16,201 bases of DNA from assembly GCA_030849065.1 (NCBI GenBank), contig JASAON010001355.1, positions 1-16,201 on the forward strand. Direction: 5' to 3'. Below the pieces are notes generated by a model that saw only the letters and a program-made list of their open reading frames with translations, did no database searches and was not told where the DNA came from. Below are positions 15,925 to 16,201 of the stretch, piece by piece. Every line of letters begins with the position of its first letter. Positions within the stretch are counted from its first letter, which is position 1. This DNA is from Jaenimonas drosophilae. Taxonomy: Eukaryota > Euglenozoa > Kinetoplastea > Trypanosomatida > Trypanosomatidae. The position numbers were made by a program, and so were the translations under genes.

Positions 15925-16068
15925 ACATCTCCTCATATATCTCTGACTCACCGGACTTCCCCTCCCTTTCATCATCATTTTCATGTTGCTGCTACTACTA
16001 CTCCGCACACATCCTCCTCCACCTCCTTCTTCTTCATCTCCACCACGCACAACATCTTCATGGTGTAG
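15925..16068 (+). promoter_or_regulatory. Splice-acceptor region for RPS6 with long AG-free tract
   Basis: After AG at 15923-15924 there is no AG dinucleotide for 142 bases (15925-16066), a strongly pyrimidine-rich stretch, until GTAG at 16067-16068. That is what a spliced-leader acceptor scanned from an upstream branch point should look like. It leaves a short 19-base 5' UTR before the RPS6 ATG at 16088. Cttcat hexamer copies near 15886-15903 add to the tract upstream. Confidence 0.65.
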
Positions 16069-16087
16069 CTCTCTTCATTCATCCACC

Positions 16088-16201
16088 ATGAAGCTCAACA
16101 TCGCCTCTCCACGCAACGGCACGGTGAAGCAGTTTGATATCACCGACGAGGCGCTCCGTCGCGTTCCCCTGCAGGACTACCGCCTGGGCAACGACATTGA
16201 C
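16088..16201 (+). CDS. RPS6: 40S ribosomal protein S6, N-terminal part (cut by window edge)
   Basis: The ATG at 16088 opens 38 codons with no stop before the window ends. The start MKLNIASPRNGTVKQFDI and following LQDYRLGNDID match the conserved N-terminus of eukaryotic eS6 (MKLNI, then a K-F-E/D and a G-N/D-E/D pattern), closest to kinetoplastid forms by recollection. eS6 is a small-subunit protein of the cytosolic ribosome and is phosphorylated at its C-terminus in many eukaryotes; that part is outside the window. It follows a strong splice-acceptor region. Confidence 0.93.
   Translation, partial: MKLNIASPRNGTVKQFDITDEALRRVPLQDYRLGNDID

Overview
The window looks like nuclear DNA of a kinetoplastid protist (trypanosomatid or bodonid). 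The histone H4 has the kinetoplastid-type MAKGKK start and body. All recognised genes lie on the + strand with no introns in their coding regions. Each sits behind a pyrimidine-rich tract and an AG, as expected for polycistronic transcription resolved by spliced-leader trans-splicing. The truncated last gene reads as a kinetoplastid-like ribosomal protein S6. I cannot fix the genus; a free-living bodonid is possible but not shown. No bacterial operon signals, rRNA, tRNA, CRISPR or transposon was seen.

Layout: (1) 1-660, end of a tandem histone H4 array: a 3' fragment and a second copy with a 502-base period. The second copy runs into a single N at 633, exactly where the repeat identity ends. 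(2) 841-1476, a LOG/SLOG-family Rossmann-fold protein. (3) 1708-2676, a FAF2/UBXD8-like UAS-coiled coil-UBX protein. (4) 2958-4685, a chymotrypsin-fold (clan PA) protease-like protein with Cys at the nucleophile position, preceded by an 18-codon upstream ORF whose stop overlaps its start. (5) 5383-9630, a 1415-residue protein with a disordered N-terminus, a TPR-like middle and a C-terminal CHAT (caspase-like) domain. (6) 9631-10669, a gene-free kilobase with a (CA)25 tract. (7) 10670-13321, an enlarged UTP6-like SSU-processome protein with HAT repeats. (8) 13609-15855, an unrecognised, probably mitochondrial helical protein. (9) 16088-16201, the start of 40S ribosomal protein S6.

The genes do not form one pathway. 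They mix chromatin (H4), ribosome production (UTP6, RPS6), protein quality control (UBX protein, protease-like protein) and uncharacterised proteins, which is normal for a kinetoplastid transcription unit. The most interesting candidates are the TPR-CHAT protein, whose catalytic Cys is kept while the usual HG histidine seems absent, and the protease-like protein with a Ser-to-Cys nucleophile and an overlapping upstream ORF.
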